This document shows, piece by piece, positions 43,401 to 54,421 of a DNA stretch of 64,000 bases. The position numbers and the translations under genes are program-made. Within the stretch, counting starts at the first letter, position 1, and the number at the start of each line of letters is the position of its first letter. The stretch is from MWBF01 sp040772005 (lineage in GTDB: Bacteria; Chloroflexota; Anaerolineae; CG2-30-64-16), in the NCBI GenBank assembly GCA_040772005.1, contig JAXGYZ010000002.1:992001-1056000 (forward strand), read 5' to 3'. Below the pieces are notes generated by a model that saw only the letters and a list, made by a program, of their open reading frames with translations, was not told the origin of the DNA and did not search any database.

Positions 43401-43800
43401 TGGGCGCGAGCCGCGCCTCGGTGTAGCGCATCGCCGCGGCGTTGTCGCCATCCACCGAGCCGAAGTTGCCCTGGCCGTCCACCAGCGGGTAGCGCAGCGA
43501 GAAGTCCTGCGCCATGCGGACCATCGCCTCGTACACGGCCACGTCGCCGTGCGGATGATACTTGCCCAGCACTTCACCGACGATGCGTGCCGATTTCTTG
43601 TACGGCTTGTCGGGCATCAACCCCAGGTCGTACATGGCCCACAGGATGCGCCGGTGGACCGGCTTGAGCCCGTCGCGCACGTCCGGCAGGGCGCGCGCGA
43701 CGATGACGCTCATCGCATAGTCGAGATACGAGGCCTGCATCTCCGCGTCGATATTGATGGGGCGGATGGTTCCGAATTCCATAGGTGTTCCTTGATTCAA
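40498..43800 (-). CDS. gyrA: DNA gyrase subunit A with long Lys/Ala/Pro-rich C-terminal tail
   Basis: GyrA, the DNA-cleaving subunit of gyrase, 1100 residues. The breakage-reunion domain has ALPDVRDGLKPVHRRILWAM, KYHPHGDVAVYEAMVRMAQDF and catalytic Tyr126 in GDNAAAMRYTEARL. The C-terminal beta-pinwheel holds a degenerate GyrA box QGRNGKG. From about residue 810 a 285-residue disordered tail follows, rich in Lys, Ala, Thr and Pro. It includes three 48-residue repeats (about 830-960) of the type KRIATAATPPATSAAPKPxRK and then a stretch of TAASKTTATRKTAASGK-type sequence. Normal GyrA is 800-900 residues. In the quinolone region, Val87 replaces the usual Ser and Glu91 the usual Asp. uvrB lies upstream. 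Confidence 0.93.
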   Translation of the reverse strand: MNQGTPMEFGTIRPINIDAEMQASYLDYAMSVIVARALPDVRDGLKPVHRRILWAMYDLGLMPDKPYKKSARIVGEVLGKYHPHGDVAVYEAMVRMAQDFSLRYPLVDGQGNFGSVDGDNAAAMRYTEARLAPIALEMLNDIEKNTVDWNDNFDGTLKEPSVLPAALPNLLVNGSSGIAVGMSTNIPPHNLGEVCDALCYLIDNHHRQEDVTVEDLMRFIPGPDFPTGGVVYRYSQLGNGENAEQEDAIAKAYAGGKGSIVMQAKAHIEDMSRSKARIVVTELPYQTNKSSLIERIAELVRDGRIEGITDLRDESDRTGMRIIIELTRTVDPSEVLRLLYKLTPLQQTFGVSLLALVDGEPRLLSLKRALLHFIEHRQVVIVRRAKHDLAKAKERAHIVEGLLKALDILDEVIALIRASRTAEVARDGLIKQLGFTSIQAQAILDMQLRRLAALERRKLETEYKELLALIKELEELLKSPKKVLDVIRQDLKNLKTKYGDARRTQIADRAKGVLTTIDLLPQEELWLTLNTDGTLMRHRGEKPAFPLPPVQFAVRGDTKTDLYLFTARGQAGRVQAHQIPETGGGHFANLAGLRRGSEVVALLPLPKPNGEPLSGYIVMATAQGKVKRINAADLAANTGDAPQVIGLDEGDRLAWAGISQGGGELLLFTARGQAIRFSEDDVRAMGLPAGGIGGIRLTADDRVIAGGVAAAGASTAQVALVLGAGYAKRVPLADFPTQGRNGKGIGAAKLSSRSGDVVCGALLEPEDRLVCVQSDESAVGFACAALAQMGRPASGKALPGLVAGQPVTRAYVLAGAGEPDAGPKGRATPRRSRSAATDKRIATAATPPATSAAPKPARKAAAAPAEGATSAKERPAQRMARSAATNKRIATAATPPATSAAPKPTRKAAAAPAEGATSAKERPAQRMARSAATNKRIATAATPPATSAAPKPARKAAAAPVKEPVSAGRAVGGKSTAASKTTATRKTAASGKTAAASKTTVTGKTTAPRKTTAGGKPATTSKAAPAAKKAGPAQAPEKPTARRGKAVVVDAAQLSLLSSVQPPETGTTGKAKRGASKPAPTPAPEKSPAPKTKPARSRKK
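40921..41310. repeat. Tandem 144-bp coding repeat in the gyrA tail
   Basis: Three direct units begin at 40921, 41065 and 41209 (period 144 bp, 48 codons). Units one and two are almost identical; the third diverges at its end. Each codes for a Pro/Ala/Lys-rich block. Confidence 0.93.
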
Positions 43801-43829
43801 AGTAAGACTCTGTTATTCATCGCGTAACG

Positions 43830-45884
<2,055 letters not shown>

Positions 45885-45929
45885 CAACTTTCTCCCGGAC
45901 GTGCATGCTGGCTAATATCCCTGCTACCG

Positions 45930-45958
45930 AGTATAGCTCAAAGCGCGGGTAAAGGCAA
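45930..45958 (-). promoter_or_regulatory. Sigma-70-type promoter of uvrB
   Basis: Minus-strand TTGCCT (45958-45953), 17-base spacer, TATACT (45935-45930), about 46 bases before the uvrB ATG. No clear LexA box was seen. Confidence 0.6.
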
Positions 45959-46134
45959 AATCAGAGGGGACGCTTTCGAACATGAGTTCGGGTTGCTGCA
46001 AGTTTGGCAATCGGAAAGCAGCTTACAGTGCGAAGGGTAAACACGGTGTATAAGGTTTGTAAATTGTTTGTAAGACAACGTGCCGACCAGCAGGCACACA
46101 CTGAGACAAACCTAGCAAGAGGAGATACTGAAAA
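45959..46134. other. Spacer upstream of the fasciclin gene
   Basis: This spacer between the divergent uvrB and fasciclin genes holds no gene. AAGAGGAG about 10 bases before the ATG at 46135 is the ribosome binding site. Several TTTGTAA strings (46059-46075) are present, but no convincing promoter was identified by eye. Confidence 0.5.
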
Positions 46135-47109
46135 ATGCGTCCCGTATTTGGTTTATCGATCATGTTGATCCTGGCGATCCTGGTGACCGGCTGTATGCCT
46201 CCGCCGATGGCGCCGGCTGCGCCAACTGTTGCGCCTGAACCTACAGCGGTTCCTGAAGCTGCGCCGATGGCTATGGACATCGTGGACACGGCGATTGCGG
46301 ACGGGCGGTTCACGACCCTGGTGGCGGCAGTGCAGGCAGCCGGGTTGGTGGAGACGCTGAAGGGCGAGGGGCCGTTCACGGTCTTTGCGCCGACCGACGA
46401 GGCCTTCGGCAAGCTGCCGGCGGGGACGGTCGAGGGTCTGCTGGCGGAGCCGGCCAAGCTGAAGGACATCCTGCTGTACCATGTGGTGGCGGGCAAGGTC
46501 ATGGCGGCTGATGTGGTCAACCTGACCAGCGCGGACACGGTGCTGGGCCAGCCGGTCACCATCACGGTGACGGACGGCCAGGTCAAGATCAACGATGCGA
46601 CGGTGATCATCACCGACATCGAGACGAGCAACGGCGTGATTCACGTCATCGACTCCGTGATTCTGCCGCCGGCTGAGGAAGCCGAAGCTGCGCCGATGGC
46701 TATGGACATCGTGGACACGGCGATTGCGGACGGGCGGTTCACGACCCTGGTGGCGGCGGTGCAGGCAGCCGGGTTGGTGGAGACGCTGAAGGGCGAGGGG
46801 CCGTTCACGGTCTTTGCGCCGACCGACGAGGCCTTCGGCAAGCTGCCGGCGGGGACGGTCGAGGGTCTGCTGGCGGAGCCGGCCAAGCTGAAGGACATCC
46901 TGCTGTACCATGTGGTGGCGGGCAAGGTCATGGCGGCTGATGTGGTCAACCTGACCAGCGCGGACACGGTGCTGGGCCAGCCGATCACCATCACGGTGAC
47001 GGACGGCCAGGTCAAGATCAACGATGCGACGGTGATCATCACCGACATCGAGACGAGCAACGGCGTGATTCACGTCATCGACTCCGTGATTCTGCCGCCG
47101 AGCAACTAA
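46135..47109 (+). CDS. Lipoprotein with two nearly identical fasciclin domains
   Basis: A 324-residue surface lipoprotein. The signal ILAILVTGC carries a lipobox; a Pro/Ala linker (PPPMAPAAPTVAPEP) leads to two fasciclin (FAS1) domains, each with FTTLVAAVQAAGLVETLK, GPFTVFAPTDEAFGKLP, ILLYHVVAGKVMAADVV and GVIHVIDSVILPP. FAS1 domains mediate adhesion or matrix contact. The domains are encoded by a 429-bp direct duplication with only two base differences seen over about 417 bp. The final residues (SN) replace the second linker. A hairpin terminator follows. Confidence 0.93.
   Translation: MRPVFGLSIMLILAILVTGCMPPPMAPAAPTVAPEPTAVPEAAPMAMDIVDTAIADGRFTTLVAAVQAAGLVETLKGEGPFTVFAPTDEAFGKLPAGTVEGLLAEPAKLKDILLYHVVAGKVMAADVVNLTSADTVLGQPVTITVTDGQVKINDATVIITDIETSNGVIHVIDSVILPPAEEAEAAPMAMDIVDTAIADGRFTTLVAAVQAAGLVETLKGEGPFTVFAPTDEAFGKLPAGTVEGLLAEPAKLKDILLYHVVAGKVMAADVVNLTSADTVLGQPITITVTDGQVKINDATVIITDIETSNGVIHVIDSVILPPSN
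46255..47100. repeat. Direct duplication of the FAS1 domain
   Basis: Unit one starts at 46255 and unit two at 46684 (period 429 bp, 143 codons). Over about 417 aligned bases I see two differences (CAGTG/CGGTG near 46328 and CCGGTC/CCGATC near 46555). This points to very recent duplication or ongoing gene conversion. Confidence 0.93.
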
Positions 47110-47132
47110 ATTTCTGAGGCTTCACCTGAACG

Positions 47133-47161
47133 CCCCCTCGACTGTCAACCGGTCGAGGGGG
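47133..47161 (+). terminator. Terminator after the fasciclin gene
   Basis: CCCCCTCGAC and GTCGAGGGGG form a perfect 10-bp stem with a 9-base loop, followed by TTGTCG. The T-run is short. Confidence 0.6.
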
Positions 47162-47231
47162 TTGTCGCGTGTGCAGGCCAGCGCAAGATGTTTGCGTTGC
47201 ACATCACGACGCGAATGGATCGTCGCGTCAC

Positions 47232-47260
47232 TTGACGCCTTTGTACCTGTGTGCTATACT
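47232..47260 (+). promoter_or_regulatory. Sigma-70-type promoter of rho
   Basis: TTGACG (47232-47237), 17-base spacer, TATACT (47255-47260). The predicted start near 47267 leaves a leader of about 415 bases before rho. Confidence 0.65.
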
Positions 47261-47266
47261 TCAGTT

Positions 47267-47680
47267 TGAACATACTTGTGCATCACCGTATCCTCTTACT
47301 TTCTCTGCGATTATGAGTGTGCCGCCGTGCACATTTCTCAGTAGGGCAGATATGCAAAGATAGTGGATTTGAGCACATTGCGCGTTCGCCTCGTCGTCTT
47401 GCGCTCATCCCGCAACCTGACTATCTACGGCAGAGCCAATCAGCATTCCAGCTCGCGCCGCATACTTTTTCCAGGAATCTGCGTTACAGCTTTCACGTTG
47501 TCACACACTGTTAAATTGCAGCAGGCAGCCTCCGTGGGACCCCTCCTGCGTGCTTGTTTGTTTGCTGATACCAGGCAGCTATCCAATGATGGCTCATGCC
47601 GCGCGGTGCCCGTTCGCGGTCAGGCGGATTGGTAGACGTGCCTGATTTCCGTTTCTGCTGATGGCCGATGGGAGTAAAGC
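47267..47680 (+). other. Long untranslated leader of rho
   Basis: About 414 bases separate the predicted start site from the rho ATG. The stretch is C- and T-rich, with only short overlapping frames (for example from 47363) that lack good ribosome binding sites, and I do not call a gene. Rho autoregulation through its own leader is known in enteric bacteria, so a regulatory role is plausible. Confidence 0.45.
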
Positions 47681-48937
<1,257 letters not shown>

Positions 48938-49010
48938 TTTCTGCTCAAGTGACTTCCAGGACCTTCGTGGTTGTGCCCAGGGCGGTTTCATAGTGCGCCA
49001 GGTGAACCCG

Positions 49011-49116
49011 CCTGGCAACTGAAGTTGCGGCTACCCTTGCGAAGTCTGCCTACGCAGACTGGAACTAACCGGCGTAGGCCGGTTTCGTAGGGGTAGCCGC
49101 AGTTTCAACTGCCAGG
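49011..49116. repeat. Long inverted repeat (CCTGGCAACTGAAGTTGCGGCTACCC)
   Basis: Left arm 49011-49036, beginning CCTGGCAACTGAAG, is complementary to the right arm 49089-49116, ending CAGTTTCAACTGCCAGG, with few mismatches. Two inner hairpins, GTCTGCCTACGCAGAC and CCGGCGTAGGCCGG, fill the loop. The structure is typical of dispersed mobile-like palindromic repeats. The gap 48938-49221 otherwise contains only the M23 promoter. Confidence 0.85.
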
Positions 49117-49168
49117 TGGAAGGCCCGATTGCAACATGACTTCGCCCTGGGTTGTGCCGGCCGCAGGT

Positions 49169-49196
49169 TTGCCAAACCTCGAAGGTCTGCTATACT
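49169..49196 (+). promoter_or_regulatory. Promoter of the LysM/M23 peptidase gene
   Basis: TTGCCA (49169-49174), 16-base spacer, TATACT (49191-49196), about 26 bases before the GTG at 49222. Confidence 0.6.
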
Positions 49197-49221
49197 GAAG
49201 TCCTGAGTTATTCCACATCAT

Positions 49222-50352
49222 GTGAGGTCGCGCCGCATGCGCGCTGACTTAGCAAGCGACAACCGACCCGCGGTACCTCCCAACGAATGGGGGCCGGGGT
49301 ATCAACTCTGGCAGTCTGTCCTCAACCTTCTCGCGCAACGCGGCCCCGAAGGTACGACTTCCCTGGTACGCGTCGGGTCACACCTGATTATCCTCCTGGT
49401 CGCCGTGCTGGTGCTCGTCTTCAGCAAGGTGGATTTGCCCGCGTGGGACATCGCGGAAGAGTCCGCCCAGCCGGCTGAGGCCGAGATCATCGATGGCGCG
49501 CTGATCCCCGAGTACGTGGCAGATGCCGCAACGACGGAGGAGAACCCCGCGGAAAGCGTGGCGCTGGTGCGCGCCGCCGTGCCCATCACCCTCATCCCGG
49601 AGCGTTCGCGCCTGGATGTGGTGACGCATACCGTCACCGCAGGCGACACGCTGTACGGCATTGCCCAACGTTATAAGCTGAACGCCGAGACGATCATGTT
49701 CTCCAACGGGCTGGAGAAGAACCCCGATCTCCTGCGCCTGGGCCAGCAGTTGGTCATCCTGCCGCTCAACGGCATCTATCACACCGTAGGTCCGAAGGAT
49801 ACTATCCAGAGCATTGCCAAGGCGTACAAGGTCACGCCGGAGGCGATCATCCAGTATCCACTGAACCACCTGGATGCGCAGAACCCGACCGTCGTGGCCG
49901 GGCAGAAGCTGGTCGTACCGGGGGGCGTGAAGGAACTGCCGAAGCCCGCCGTGACGGTTTACCAGACACCCTCAGGCACGTCGCGGCGCGGCACCGGCGT
50001 CTTGATCTGGCCTACTTCCGGCAGGATCACACAGGGTTACAAGCCGCTGCACCGGGCGCTGGATATTGCCCGTTCCATCGGCACGCCCATCAAGGCGGCC
50101 GACTCGGGCGTCGTGGTCGTCGCCGGGTGGAGCAACAGCGGCTACGGCTATCACATCGTCATCGACCACGGCAACGGGCTACAGACGCTCTACGCGCATT
50201 TGAGCCGCATCTTTGTAAAGCGCGGAACCGTGGTTGCCAAGGGCGGCGTCATCGGCAACATGGGCAACACGGGTCGCTCGACCGGCCCCCATCTGCACTT
50301 CGAAGTGCGCAAGGGCGGTGTGCTGGTCAATCCGGTCGGGTATCTGCCGTAG
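49222..50352 (+). CDS. LysM-containing M23 peptidase (cell-wall hydrolase or regulator)
   Basis: A 376-residue protein with an N-terminal membrane anchor (LIILLVAVLVLVFS near residue 55), two LysM domains (THTVTAGDTLYGIAQRYKLN and YHTVGPKDTIQSIAKAYKV) and a C-terminal M23 (lysostaphin-like) domain: HRALDIARSIGTPIKAADSGVVV, YGYHIVIDHGNGLQTLYAHLS and GPHLHFEVRKGG. The zinc ligands HxxxD and HLH are both present, so it is probably an active endopeptidase cutting peptidoglycan cross-bridges. Start is GTG 49222 or ATG 49237. It converges with the PBP gene through a strong palindrome. Confidence 0.92.
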   Translation: MRSRRMRADLASDNRPAVPPNEWGPGYQLWQSVLNLLAQRGPEGTTSLVRVGSHLIILLVAVLVLVFSKVDLPAWDIAEESAQPAEAEIIDGALIPEYVADAATTEENPAESVALVRAAVPITLIPERSRLDVVTHTVTAGDTLYGIAQRYKLNAETIMFSNGLEKNPDLLRLGQQLVILPLNGIYHTVGPKDTIQSIAKAYKVTPEAIIQYPLNHLDAQNPTVVAGQKLVVPGGVKELPKPAVTVYQTPSGTSRRGTGVLIWPTSGRITQGYKPLHRALDIARSIGTPIKAADSGVVVVAGWSNSGYGYHIVIDHGNGLQTLYAHLSRIFVKRGTVVAKGGVIGNMGNTGRSTGPHLHFEVRKGGVLVNPVGYLP

Positions 50353-50380
50353 GCCGGACGAATCACGCACGAAAATAAAG

Positions 50381-50410
50381 GGGCGGGCAACTGCATGCAG
50401 TTGCCCGCCC
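50381..50410. terminator. Bidirectional terminator between M23 and PBP genes
   Basis: A perfect 30-bp palindrome (GGGCGGGCAACTGCA and its complement) sits between the two convergent genes, preceded by AAAATAAAG and followed by GCTTATC. Confidence 0.65.
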
Positions 50411-50510
50411 GCTTATCTATCCCATATTATCCCGTCACAGGGGCACGGTCAGAGACCGGTCCCAGCGGTTTTGCTAGGCGTTCTTATCTATCTCACATCA
50501 CCCCGTCACG
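50411..50510. repeat. Short direct repeat at the 3' end of the PBP gene
   Basis: CTTATCTATCCCATATTATCCCGTCAC (from 50412) recurs as CTTATCTATCTCACATCACCCCGTCAC (from 50484). The second copy overlaps the last codons of the PBP gene. It looks like a local 72-bp duplication. Confidence 0.6.
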
Positions 50511-53500
50511 TTAACCCGCACATCGTCCAGCACGAAGTTGTTCGTGACATCGAACACGCGCAGGCGCAGCGTGTAGACTCCCGGCGGCAGGCCGGTGGTA
50601 TCCCACGTGACCAGCAATCCGCCCGAAACAGGCTGGGCCGACGCCTCAGCCACCGGCTGCCAGTCACCTGGCGCAGGTTCAGCCCCCGGCGCATACTCGA
50701 CATAGTAGGTGAAGAAGCCCGGTCCATCGGCAACTCCCACGATATCCAGTGGGCCGGTCACGGCTGCGCCTTCCTCCGGTGCCAGAATCGCTGCGCGGAT
50801 GGACACGGCGGCCGGCGGCGTCGGACTGGGCGACGGCTCGATGACCGGCGTCAGGCTGAGGTCGGGGGTAGCCGTTGGGGTCGGCTCAACCACCACCGTC
50901 GGCTCCGGCGTCTCAGTGGGCGTCGGTGTCTCGGTCGGCACGGGCGTCTCCGTCTCAGTTGGGGAGGGCGTTGCGGTCGGGCTGGCAACCTGGATGTAGA
51001 CGACGTTCGAGACGGCCACCGGATAATCCAGCGAGTTGGCGTCATAGTAGGCGGCCAGCCGCAGTGAGAAGTCAGTTGTGTCGTGCTGTGCGACCGTCGC
51101 ATCGACATCCCAGTCGCCCAACGCGCCGTCCAGCTCGCGACCCACCGGGTTGGCGGGGTCCGCCGGGTTCGGGCCGGAGAGCACGCCCCAGCCGATGGGA
51201 TCCGGCCCGACGCCATACTCCAGGCGCCAGATCAACGGCTCCGGCACGCGGACACGGCCCACCACCGGCGTCAGGCCGGTCACGGTCGCACCGTCCTCCG
51301 GGCTGTAGAGCGCCAGCTCAGGCTCGAAGGCCAGCGGCGGGCGCTGCTGGCCCAGGATGGGATAACCGTGCGCCTCGGCCCACGCGCGATATTTCTCCGG
51401 GAACACCATCACATCGCGCGATTCGATGCGGTCTTCGGGCGTGAAGTCCGTCGCAAGCTGGCCGGTGACGCGATCCACAGCTACGCGCTGCCACAGGTCA
51501 TAGCCCGCGGGGAGCGGCCCCTGGTTGGCCGCAAAGATTTCCTCGCGGCGGCTGGGACAGGCTTCGCTCGGCTGGGTGCCGCTCTCGACGCATACCTGTG
51601 TGCGGAGCATCCCTGCCGGCTCGGTGAACTGGCTTGCGGATCGATCCTGCAACCCCTGCACCATTACCGCCTGCCAGATGGGCGCCGCGCCGAGCGAACC
51701 GGCCAGGCGCTGCATTTCCGTGTAGTCGGCATTGCCCACCCACACGCCCACCGCCAGGTCCGGCGTGTAACCCATCGTCCACGCATCGCGATAGTCATTG
51801 GTCGTGCCGGTCTTGACTGCTGCAGGGCGGTCGGGCAGGGTCATCTCGCGCACCCCGCCGAACATCATGCTGCGCGCGGCCGGGTCCGCCAGGATAGACG
51901 TAATCAGATAGACATGCTGCGGGTTGAAGACCTGCTCCGGCGCCGCGGGCGTGACGGCCACGCCGAGGGCCGGATCAGCCGATGCGCCCAGGCATCCGGC
52001 CACGCTTTCTGCGGCCGCGCCGCGCCAGATGAGGCGGCCCTCGCTGTCCAGCACGCAGGCAACCGGGCTCGTGCTGGTGCGCACGCCGTTGTTCGCCAGG
52101 GTCGCGTATGCGCCGGTCAGCTCCAGCAACGTCACATCGCCGCCGCCGAGCGCCAGCGACAGCCCGTAGTCGGGGCGGGTCAGGGTCGTGATGCCCGCGC
52201 GGCTCGCCACATCCTTCAGCCGGTCGATGCCCGCGTGCTGCAGGGCCTTGACCGCGGGGATGTTGAACGAATTGCCCAGCGCGGTCCGCACGTTGACCAG
52301 GCCGTGATCTTTCTCATCGTAGTTGGGGGGCACGTAGGGCGGATTTGCGCCGTCCGGAAACTCAGTCTTGATGTCCAGGATGGCCGTTGCCGGCGTCCAA
52401 TAGCCCGGCGGCTCGATGGCGCTGACTTCCGCGGGATTGGCGACCTGTCCCTCCACCGTGGGCTGCGCGACGCTGGCAAGGCGCGCCGACTGCGCCGTAG
52501 CGACGGCCTCCGGTGCAGGATCGACCTCCGCAGGCATCTCGAACGTCGCCAGATAGACGAAGGGCTTGATGGCCGAGCCGGGCTGCCGCGGACTAACGGC
52601 CATGTTGATTTGACCGCTGATGTCCGCGTTGTGGAAGTCCGCGCTGCCGACCAGGGCGAGAAGCTCGCCCGTCGCGGGCCGGATGGCAACGACCGCGCCG
52701 TTGGTCGCGTTCTGGCCGGATAGGCGCGCGACCTGCTGGCGCACCTGCTCTTCCGCCGCAGCCTGTAGCCGGGGGTCGAGCGTGGTATAGATGCGCAGGC
52801 CGCCCTTGTTCGCCAGTTCCGGGCCGAGCACTTCTTCGACCTGGCTGCGCGCGTACAGGACGAAGTGCGGGTGCTGCGAGTCATACACCTGGCGCAGCGG
52901 CTGGAGATTCAGCGGCTCGGCCCAGGCTGCGTTGGCCTGCTCCGTGCTGATGTACTCGCGCTCCACCATGAGGCGCAGGACGACACCCTGGCGCCGCTTG
53001 ACCGCGCCCGGCTGGCCGTCTGGCTCCCACATCTTGGTGTGGGGGTCATAGTAGGCGGGCGCCTGGGGCAGGCCGGCCAGCATCGCGGATTCGGCCAGCG
53101 TCAACTCCGACGCGTGCTTGTCGAAGTACGTTTCTGCCGCTGCCTCGATGCCGTAAGCCAGGTTGCCGTAGTTGACCTCGTTCAGGTAGATTTGGAGAAT
53201 CTCGTCGCGCGGGTAGCGCCGCGTGATTTCAGTGGCAAGAATCGCCTCCTTGACCTTGCGCGAGATGGTTTTCTCGGTTGACAGGAACGTCAGCTTGACG
53301 AGTTGCTGCGTGATGGTGCTGCCGCCCGGCCCGCTCAGGTCCCGGTTGCGCAGCGCATAGAATACCGCACGGCCCAACCCCACCGGGTCCACGCCCGGAT
53401 GCGAGTAGAAGTTCGGATCCTCGGTCGCGACGGTCGCATCCTTGAGATACTGCGATATCTGGTCGATGGGCACGACGGTGCGGCGGCCATAGTTCGGGTC

Positions 53501-54220
53501 CGCGACCTCGTTCAGGACATTGCCCTCGCGGTCGTAGATAAGCGTGGAGGCGAACTGGCTGGCCCGCGCCTGCAGCTCGTCCGGCGGCGGCAGGTCGCGC
53601 GCGATGCTCGCATAGCCCATCAGCGCGACGCCCAGGAACAGCACGACGATCGCAGCGAGCAGGAGCAGCACGAATAGGAAGCGGCTGCACCCGCCTCGGC
53701 GGGCCGGTGGCGGCGTCGCGCGGCGCATGCTTGTCGCTGGCGGCGCGGTGGGCGGCTGGGTTCTGGCCGCGGAGCGCGTCGCCTGTTGAGCGGATGACAC
53801 CGCCGCAGGGAGCGGCTCAGGCGCGCGCGCGGGCATGGCGGTCTGCGCTGTCGCCGGCAGTGCGGTGGGCGGTTCGGTTGCGGCGCGCGGCGTCTCGCGT
53901 GGGCGGAACGGCGCATGGGCGTCCGGTGCGGGCTGAGGTCGGACCGCCGGCGTGCCCCAGCCGGGCAGCCGCGTCGGCTCAGGCGGCATCGCCTGTGGTA
54001 CAGCGGGTTGTTTCGGCGTCCACCAGGCGGCCGGGCTGGGCGGCGGCTCCGGCGACGCGTAGAGCCGCCGCGGCTGGATGCGCGGCAGGGCCGGCCGCAG
54101 GCCGCTCTCCGGTTGCGGCGGCGCGGGCGCCCACCAACTGGCAGCGCGCGGCGCACGGTCGCGGCTGGCGCGCGCTGCGGTAGGCTCCGCTGTGTTCCGA
54201 TCGGACGGGTTCTCAGTCAT
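50498..54220 (-). CDS. Class A penicillin-binding protein (PBP1A-like) with extended N- and C-termini
   Basis: A 1240-residue bifunctional peptidoglycan synthase. A 170-residue Pro/Ala-rich cytoplasmic extension precedes one membrane helix (FLFVLLLLAAIVVLFLGVALMG). The GT51 transglycosylase has VATEDPNFYSHPG and GPGGSTITQQLVKLTF; the transpeptidase has the catalytic Ser549 in PGSAIKPFVY, the SxN element as NSFNIPA, and AVKTGTTNDYRDAW. Ig-like C-terminal regions (about 960-1050 and 1150-1240) are joined by a Pro/Thr/Glu linker (TPSPTETETPVPTETPT). Usual length is 700-850, so about 400 residues are added. It acts at the outer face in wall growth. The ATG lies divergent from the GH32 gene. Confidence 0.95.
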   Translation of the reverse strand: MTENPSDRNTAEPTAARASRDRAPRAASWWAPAPPQPESGLRPALPRIQPRRLYASPEPPPSPAAWWTPKQPAVPQAMPPEPTRLPGWGTPAVRPQPAPDAHAPFRPRETPRAATEPPTALPATAQTAMPARAPEPLPAAVSSAQQATRSAARTQPPTAPPATSMRRATPPPARRGGCSRFLFVLLLLAAIVVLFLGVALMGYASIARDLPPPDELQARASQFASTLIYDREGNVLNEVADPNYGRRTVVPIDQISQYLKDATVATEDPNFYSHPGVDPVGLGRAVFYALRNRDLSGPGGSTITQQLVKLTFLSTEKTISRKVKEAILATEITRRYPRDEILQIYLNEVNYGNLAYGIEAAAETYFDKHASELTLAESAMLAGLPQAPAYYDPHTKMWEPDGQPGAVKRRQGVVLRLMVEREYISTEQANAAWAEPLNLQPLRQVYDSQHPHFVLYARSQVEEVLGPELANKGGLRIYTTLDPRLQAAAEEQVRQQVARLSGQNATNGAVVAIRPATGELLALVGSADFHNADISGQINMAVSPRQPGSAIKPFVYLATFEMPAEVDPAPEAVATAQSARLASVAQPTVEGQVANPAEVSAIEPPGYWTPATAILDIKTEFPDGANPPYVPPNYDEKDHGLVNVRTALGNSFNIPAVKALQHAGIDRLKDVASRAGITTLTRPDYGLSLALGGGDVTLLELTGAYATLANNGVRTSTSPVACVLDSEGRLIWRGAAAESVAGCLGASADPALGVAVTPAAPEQVFNPQHVYLITSILADPAARSMMFGGVREMTLPDRPAAVKTGTTNDYRDAWTMGYTPDLAVGVWVGNADYTEMQRLAGSLGAAPIWQAVMVQGLQDRSASQFTEPAGMLRTQVCVESGTQPSEACPSRREEIFAANQGPLPAGYDLWQRVAVDRVTGQLATDFTPEDRIESRDVMVFPEKYRAWAEAHGYPILGQQRPPLAFEPELALYSPEDGATVTGLTPVVGRVRVPEPLIWRLEYGVGPDPIGWGVLSGPNPADPANPVGRELDGALGDWDVDATVAQHDTTDFSLRLAAYYDANSLDYPVAVSNVVYIQVASPTATPSPTETETPVPTETPTPTETPEPTVVVEPTPTATPDLSLTPVIEPSPSPTPPAAVSIRAAILAPEEGAAVTGPLDIVGVADGPGFFTYYVEYAPGAEPAPGDWQPVAEASAQPVSGGLLVTWDTTGLPPGVYTLRLRVFDVTNNFVLDDVRVNVTG

Positions 54221-54339
54221 ATAGCAGGTTTACCTTCCAAATAAAGACACATGACGAATTCTCGCGCAGGCCATAAGTGCCTGCCGTAATATGACGTCCA
54301 GGTCGGTCTTTTAGTTGCACTGACCGGCCGCAGGGATAT

Positions 54340-54368
54340 TTGACACTGCCTGTGTGACCTTGTAACGT
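54340..54368 (+). promoter_or_regulatory. Possible promoter of the GH32-like gene
   Basis: TTGACA (54340-54345) is followed after 17 bases by TAACGT (54363-54368), a weak -10. The ATG is at 54422. Confidence 0.4.
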
Positions 54369-54421
54369 TGGGTTCAACGCACATCGTCCAACCATCCTGT
54401 ACGCACGAACGGAGACTTCCC

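Noticed and set aside
47363..47635. Small open frame in the rho leader
   Set aside because: No ribosome binding site or similarity; composition looks non-coding.
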